Below are positions 6,811 to 10,262 of a stretch of 10,262 nucleotides of DNA, one piece after another. The translations under genes and the position numbers were made by a program. Location of the stretch: the NCBI GenBank assembly GCA_031284295.1, contig JAITAE010000224.1, positions 1 to 10,262 on the forward strand. The letters are read 5' to 3'. The notes below the pieces were generated by a model. It did no database searches. It was not told the origin of the DNA and worked only from the letters and a program-made list of their open reading frames with translations. Position 1 is the stretch's first letter, and each line of letters starts with the position of its first letter. This stretch comes from Spirochaetaceae bacterium. Its GTDB lineage: Bacteria; Spirochaetota; Spirochaetia; Treponematales; Breznakiellaceae.

Positions 6811-6939
6811 AATCAAACCCGCTTCGCGAGTTTGATTTCCAGAGTGAAGCTCCGCGCAAGGGATTGTAGGGGTGCAGCCAATCCTGAAAGGATTGGCGTA
6901 AGCAGCCACGCCGCAGGCGTGGCCGTAGCGAAGCGGAGC
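6811..6939. repeat. Cluster of strong hairpins with a branched fold
   Basis: AATCAAAC (6811-6818) pairs with GTTTGATT (6830-6837), with a small CGC/GCG stem inside. Next, GCTCCGC (6849-6855) pairs with GCGGAGC (6933-6939) and encloses two perfect hairpins. These are GCCAATCCT/AGGATTGGC (6877-6897, 3-nt loop) and GCCACGCC/GGCGTGGC (6905-6923, 3-nt loop). This much perfect pairing in under 130 bp suggests a selected structure, such as a REP/MITE-like dispersed element or a structured RNA tail on the ppdK transcript. No coding frame here is convincing, and I do not recognise the element. Confidence 0.7.
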
Positions 6940-6953
6940 CCCGCAAAGCCCGG

Positions 6954-6977
6954 TTCCCGCCCCTCACGGGGCGGGAA
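6954..6977. terminator. 10-bp GC-rich hairpin downstream of ppdK, possible terminator
   Basis: TTCCCGCCCC (6954-6963) pairs perfectly with GGGGCGGGAA (6968-6977) around a TCAC loop, 47 bp beyond the ppdK stop codon. The position suits a transcript end or an mRNA-stabilising hairpin. On the minus strand the following bases are not T-rich, so it lacks the usual intrinsic terminator tail. Termination here is therefore only a possibility. Confidence 0.4.
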
Positions 6978-7024
6978 TGTGCCCAAACCAAAACTAAATC
7001 CACAAGCTTAATCTTGCCGCGCCG

Positions 7025-9679
7025 CTAAGCCCTGTTCCGTATCACCGCCTGGGCGCCGGACAGACGGGCGACAGGCACGCGGAACGGTGAGCAGGACACG
7101 TAGTTCAGGCCGGTGCGGTAGCAAAAGTCTATGGTTGCGGGGTCGCCGCCGTGCTCGCCGCAGATGCCTATCTTCAAATCGCTCTTTGTTTCACGGCCTT
7201 CTTTGATCGCGAACCGCATCAGCCTGCCTACGCCGTTTTCGTCTATCGACTTGAACGGGTCAATGTCCAGCACTTGCTTTTCAAGGTATGCGGGGATGAA
7301 GGAACCTACGTCGTCGCGGCTGAACGCGAAAGTCATCTGGGTAAGGTCGTTTGTGCCAAAGCTGTAAAAGTCAGCGTAGTGGGCGATGTGGCCGGATGTC
7401 AGCGCGGCGCGGGGTACCTCTATCATCGTGCCTATGCGGATGGGAATATCGACGCCGGCCTTCTCCATAACGCGCTTCAATACCGCTTCCGCGCTCGGGC
7501 GCAGAAGCTTGAGTTCGCGGGCGCTCATAACTATCGGTATCATGATTTCGGGATGAACCTTGATATCCTTTTTCAAACATTCACAGGCGGCAAGCGCGAT
7601 CGCTTCTACCTGCATATCGTAGATTTCGGGGAAGGTAACGGCAAGACGGCAGCCCCGGTGCCCAAGCATCGGGTTCGACTCATGCAGCTTGGCAATCTTG
7701 GGCTCAAGGATTTTTGGCTGAACGCCTAGATGTTCGGCAAGTTCCGCGATTTCCGCCTTGGTGTGCGGCAAAAATTCGTGGAGCGGCGGGTCGAGCAGGC
7801 GTATAGTAACCGGCTTGCCGTTCATCGCCTTGAATATGCCTATAAAGTCTTTTTTTTGCAGCGGCAATATCTTTTTAAGCGCCTTGCCGCGTTCTTCCGG
7901 GTTGTCGGCAAGTATCATGGCGCGGAAATGGATCAGCTTTGCCTTGTCGAAGAACATGTGTTCCGTGCGGCAGAGTCCTACGCCGTCCGCGCCGAATTCA
8001 AAGGCCCTCACCGCGTCTTCCGGCTGGTCGGCGTTTGTGCGTATTTTGAAACCCTGAACATCGCCGCGCACCGAAGCGTCCCGCACCTCATCGCACCAGC
8101 CAAGAAAAGCTTCCATATCTTCGTTCAATTTCGGCTTTACCAACGGCAGTTTCTCGCCGTAAACATTGCCGGAAGATCCGTCTACGGTGATCCAATCGCC
8201 CTCTTTGAAGGCCTTTTCGCCGATTTTCACCTTTTTGCCGTACACGGACACACCTTTCGCGCCCGCCACACACGGGGTACCCATGCCGCGCGCCACAACC
8301 GCCGCGTGGCTTGTCATGCCGCCCGTCGATGTAAGGATACCTTGCGAAACAACCATGCCGCCTATGTCCTCAGGGCTCGTGTCCTGCCGTACAAGCAGCA
8401 CCTTTTCGCCCCTTTTGTGCCATTCCTCCGCTTCACGGGCGGTGAACACGATGCGTCCGCAGGCCGCGCCCGGAGACGCGTTCAGCCCTATGGTAAGAGG
8501 TTTTGCCGATTTTAGCGCCTTTACGTCTATCATCGGGTGCAGGAGCTGGTCTATATGCTCCGTTCCCACACGCATTATCGCCGTTTCCTTGTCGATAAGC
8601 CCTTCCGCCACCATGTCTATAGCGCATTTTACCGCGGCGGCGCCGGCCCGTTTGCCGTTCCGTGTTTGCAGCAGGAAAAGTTTACCCTGTTGAATCGTGA
8701 ATTCCATGTCCTGCATATCGCGGAAATGGTTTTCCAGCGTGTTTTTTATTCCAACAAGCTGAGCGTACACTTCGGGGTCGTTTTTCTCAAGCTGGGACAA
8801 AGTCTGCGGGGTACGAATACCGGCGACAACATCCTCGCCCTGCGCGTTCATCAGGTATTCACCGTAAAATTTGTTTTCACCGGTGGAAGGATCGCGGCTA
8901 AAACATACGCCCGTCCCCGAATCATCCCCAAAGTTGCCGAAAACCATCGACTGCACATTCACGGCCGTGCCCTTTAACCCGCGAATCTCGTTTAACTCCC
9001 GGTACTTTATCGCCCTCTCGTTCATCCACGAACCGAAAACCGCGTTTATCGCGCCCCAAAGCTGCTCATTTGGATTCTGCGGAAAGTCTTTTTTTGTAAA
9101 CTTTTTGACAATCCTTTTGTACTCATCAACAAGTTTTTCAAGATCACCTGCTGTGAGCGCGGTATCCGCCTCGATCTTCTTCGCCAGCTTAATACCCTTG
9201 AGCGTCTGTTCAAACGCCTCGTGAGGCACGCCCATCACGACATCGCCGTACATCTGGATAAAACGGCGGTAGGCGTCCCACGCGAAACGCGGGTTATCAG
9301 TCTTGTTCGCCAGCCCGTGGACAGCCTTGTCATTCATTCCAAGATTCAGAATTGTGTCCATCATCCCCGGCATAGAAACAGCGGCGCCGGAACGTACCGA
9401 CACGAGCAGCGGATCATCCGCGTTACCCAGTTTCTTGCCCATCAAAGCCTCCAGCCGTTCAAGGTTTTCACGCACGGCAACCTTTACCTCGTCCTTGTAC
9501 TGCTGTCCTTCATCGTAGTATGACGCGCATACTTCCGTTGAAATCGTAAAGCCCGGCGGTACGGGAATCCCCAGATTCGTCATCTCGGCAAGATTCGCGC
9601 CCTTGCCGCCAAGAAGGTCTTTCATCTTGGCGTCGCCTTCCGCGCTTCCGTTACCAAAAAAATAAACATCTTTTGACAT
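7025..9679 (-). CDS. ppdK: Pyruvate,phosphate dikinase
   Basis: Catalyses the reversible reaction pyruvate + ATP + phosphate to phosphoenolpyruvate + AMP + pyrophosphate in the cytoplasm. In anaerobes it often runs toward pyruvate and ATP, using pyrophosphate. The product is 884 aa, a normal full length. The N-terminal ATP-grasp domain begins with GGKGANLAEM (residues 24-33). The swivelling phosphohistidine domain has GGMTSHAAVVARG with catalytic H458; T456 is the position phosphorylated by the regulatory kinase in plants. The C-terminal PEP/pyruvate barrel shows GLCRTEH (568-574), E754 in MIEVPRA, N777/D778 in FGTNDLTQM, and catalytic C840 in GICGEHGGDP. The ATG at 9679 is chosen because GGAGG lies 6 nt upstream (9686-9690) and MSKDVYFFG is the usual family beginning; the frame stays open 46 codons further upstream without family similarity. 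No partner gene is adjacent, so it appears monocistronic. Confidence 0.98.
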   Translation of the reverse strand: MSKDVYFFGNGSAEGDAKMKDLLGGKGANLAEMTNLGIPVPPGFTISTEVCASYYDEGQQYKDEVKVAVRENLERLEALMGKKLGNADDPLLVSVRSGAAVSMPGMMDTILNLGMNDKAVHGLANKTDNPRFAWDAYRRFIQMYGDVVMGVPHEAFEQTLKGIKLAKKIEADTALTAGDLEKLVDEYKRIVKKFTKKDFPQNPNEQLWGAINAVFGSWMNERAIKYRELNEIRGLKGTAVNVQSMVFGNFGDDSGTGVCFSRDPSTGENKFYGEYLMNAQGEDVVAGIRTPQTLSQLEKNDPEVYAQLVGIKNTLENHFRDMQDMEFTIQQGKLFLLQTRNGKRAGAAAVKCAIDMVAEGLIDKETAIMRVGTEHIDQLLHPMIDVKALKSAKPLTIGLNASPGAACGRIVFTAREAEEWHKRGEKVLLVRQDTSPEDIGGMVVSQGILTSTGGMTSHAAVVARGMGTPCVAGAKGVSVYGKKVKIGEKAFKEGDWITVDGSSGNVYGEKLPLVKPKLNEDMEAFLGWCDEVRDASVRGDVQGFKIRTNADQPEDAVRAFEFGADGVGLCRTEHMFFDKAKLIHFRAMILADNPEERGKALKKILPLQKKDFIGIFKAMNGKPVTIRLLDPPLHEFLPHTKAEIAELAEHLGVQPKILEPKIAKLHESNPMLGHRGCRLAVTFPEIYDMQVEAIALAACECLKKDIKVHPEIMIPIVMSARELKLLRPSAEAVLKRVMEKAGVDIPIRIGTMIEVPRAALTSGHIAHYADFYSFGTNDLTQMTFAFSRDDVGSFIPAYLEKQVLDIDPFKSIDENGVGRLMRFAIKEGRETKSDLKIGICGEHGGDPATIDFCYRTGLNYVSCSPFRVPVARLSGAQAVIRNRA

Positions 9680-9704
9680 TGTAAGCCTCCAATAATTTTT
9701 ATTA

Positions 9705-9733
9705 ATCATAACATATCTCAAATTAAAAATACA
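9705..9733 (-). promoter_or_regulatory. Possible ppdK promoter in AT-rich leader
   Basis: On the minus strand TATGAT (9705-9710) is a good -10 element. With 17-bp spacing the -35 position reads TGTATT (9728-9733), a weak match. The surrounding 50 bp are AT-rich, in contrast to the GC-rich DNA further upstream. Transcription would start near 9698, leaving about 19 nt that include the GGAGG ribosome binding site. Confidence 0.3.
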
Positions 9734-10024
9734 GACCACGCGGCCCGACCCCGCCAGGCGGCCAGCCGCTTTAAAGTCCGCTCCGCGGTAGCATACCCCA
9801 GAGGCTTTAACATACACAGGTACGTCAGTTATTGTCCCCGCAATTTACTAGGTTCACAATGATTCTTTAATACAAAGGGGGGCGCTGTTTTCCATGCCGC
9901 TCGCGGCACATAGGGGCCTTCCTGTCGCGCCCCCCTGTCTCCATCCCGCGCAAGCGCGGTATTCCGCCACCCCCCAATCCGCCGCCCCCGCCAGTCGCTC
10001 ATCAAAGGGTATTCTAAATCGTCC
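9734..10024. other. Gene-free GC-rich stretch with small hairpins upstream of ppdK
   Basis: No credible gene is present; open frames here are short, lack ribosome binding sites, and on the minus strand around 9829-10054 resemble no family. Two perfect small hairpins are visible: TGCCGC/GCGGCA at 9895-9908 and CCGCGC/GCGCGG at 9946-9959 with a 2-nt centre. Runs of G or C around 9878-9882, 9930-9935 and 9970-9975 add to a composition unlike the coding DNA. It may be the remains of dispersed repeats. Confidence 0.4.
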
Positions 10025-10050
10025 ACGGATTACGCGGATTACACGGATTG
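10025..10050. repeat. Three tandem copies of a 9-bp repeat
   Basis: ACGGATTAC, GCGGATTAC and ACGGATTG follow each other directly (10025-10033, 10034-10042, 10043-10050). The run lies immediately beside a second, different tandem repeat. It is non-coding, with no associated gene. Confidence 0.8.
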
Positions 10051-10051
10051 A

Positions 10052-10097
10052 CACTCTTCACTCTTCACTCTTCACTACTCACTAATCACTAATCACT
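10052..10097. repeat. Heptanucleotide tandem repeat (CACTNNT, six copies plus a partial)
   Basis: CACTCTT occurs three times from 10052, then CACTACT once, CACTAAT twice, and a final CACT to 10097. The ordered change of the two variable bases suggests growth by slippage or unequal crossing-over with local spread of each variant. Short tandem heptamers of this class are known in intergenic DNA of other bacteria, for instance filamentous cyanobacteria. No function is visible here. Confidence 0.85.
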
Positions 10098-10145
10098 GCC
10101 GCCGCTCAGCCCCCTTTCAAGGACACCGCCGCACCAACACCGGCT

Positions 10146-10247
10146 GGAGTTTGCGGCAAGCAAGCCGCGTTCCCCTTCCTTATAGGGTTAAGCAGGCGGT
10201 AAAACGTCAGGCAAAACAGCTTGACGCTGTTTTGTGAAGCAAACTCC
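10146..10247. repeat. Branched inverted-repeat element at the right edge
   Basis: GGAGTTTGC (10146-10154) pairs perfectly with GCAAACTCC (10239-10247) over about 100 bp. Inside are two further hairpins: GCGGC/GCCGC at 10153-10168, which shares two bases with the outer stem, and the 9-bp CAAAACAGC/GCTGTTTTG at 10212-10234 with a 5-nt loop. The plan, an outer stem closing over smaller hairpins, is like the cluster at 6849-6939, though the sequences differ. It could be a small mobile or dispersed repeat, or a structured RNA. The window ends 15 bp later, so flanking duplications cannot be judged. Confidence 0.6.
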
Positions 10248-10262
10248 GGAAATAACCGCGTA

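Noticed and set aside
6849..6939. tRNA or small structured tRNA-like gene
   Set aside because: The two inner hairpins on a closing stem recall a cloverleaf, but stem lengths, the T-arm consensus and an anticodon loop are missing.
7730..8515. 261-codon plus-strand open frame inside ppdK
   Set aside because: It is antisense to a fully conserved ppdK region and its translation has no domain pattern; long antisense frames are common opposite biased coding sequence.
9680..9817. 46-codon upstream extension of ppdK
   Set aside because: The family start MSKDVYFFG has GGAGG 6 nt upstream, and the extension has no family similarity and runs through the AT-rich leader and likely promoter.

Overview
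The window looks like a piece of a spirochaete chromosome, most likely a Treponema-type bacterium. The lineage call is inference. It rests on gene content (a membrane M23 peptidase, a bactofilin, a YaaR protein and RicT in one run, an unusual cyclic-nucleotide-receptor operon, and a pyruvate,phosphate dikinase) together with roughly balanced base composition. No rRNA, tRNA, CRISPR array, phage gene or intact insertion sequence was found.

Layout. (1) Positions 106-3129, plus strand: four tightly packed genes for a membrane-anchored M23 peptidase, a bactofilin, a YaaR-family protein and RicT. The first three reading frames overlap, and ricT follows after a 16-bp gap. (2) Positions 3176-6165, minus strand, convergent with the first block: a two-gene operon. 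The first gene encodes a soluble protein with two cyclic-nucleotide-binding folds, and the second a membrane protein with a class III adenylate/guanylate-cyclase fold. The cyclase fold has lost every canonical catalytic residue I can align. (3) Positions 6166-7024: 859 bp without a credible gene, holding a promoter-proximal palindrome, ten tandem copies of a 23-bp hairpin-forming repeat, and a cluster of strong hairpins. (4) Positions 7025-9679, minus strand: a full-length ppdK. (5) Positions 9680-10262: gene-free, with short hairpins, a 9-bp and a 7-bp tandem repeat side by side, and a large folded inverted repeat at the right edge.

How the genes work together. Block 1 pairs a cytoplasmic bactofilin scaffold with a cell-wall hydrolase, a pairing known to set cell shape in other bacteria. 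It is joined to YaaR and RicT, whose genes also lie near each other in Firmicutes. Block 2 appears to be a signalling pair: one of the receptor's two nucleotide pockets looks intact and the other degenerate, while the partner 'cyclase' probably binds or senses rather than catalyses. PpdK interconverts pyruvate and phosphoenolpyruvate in an ATP/pyrophosphate-linked metabolism.

The most unusual material is the pseudo-cyclase/dual-receptor operon and the non-coding DNA. In the 23-bp array the arms of neighbouring units change together so that pairing is kept, and four units present a C(UACG)G tetraloop on the plus strand.
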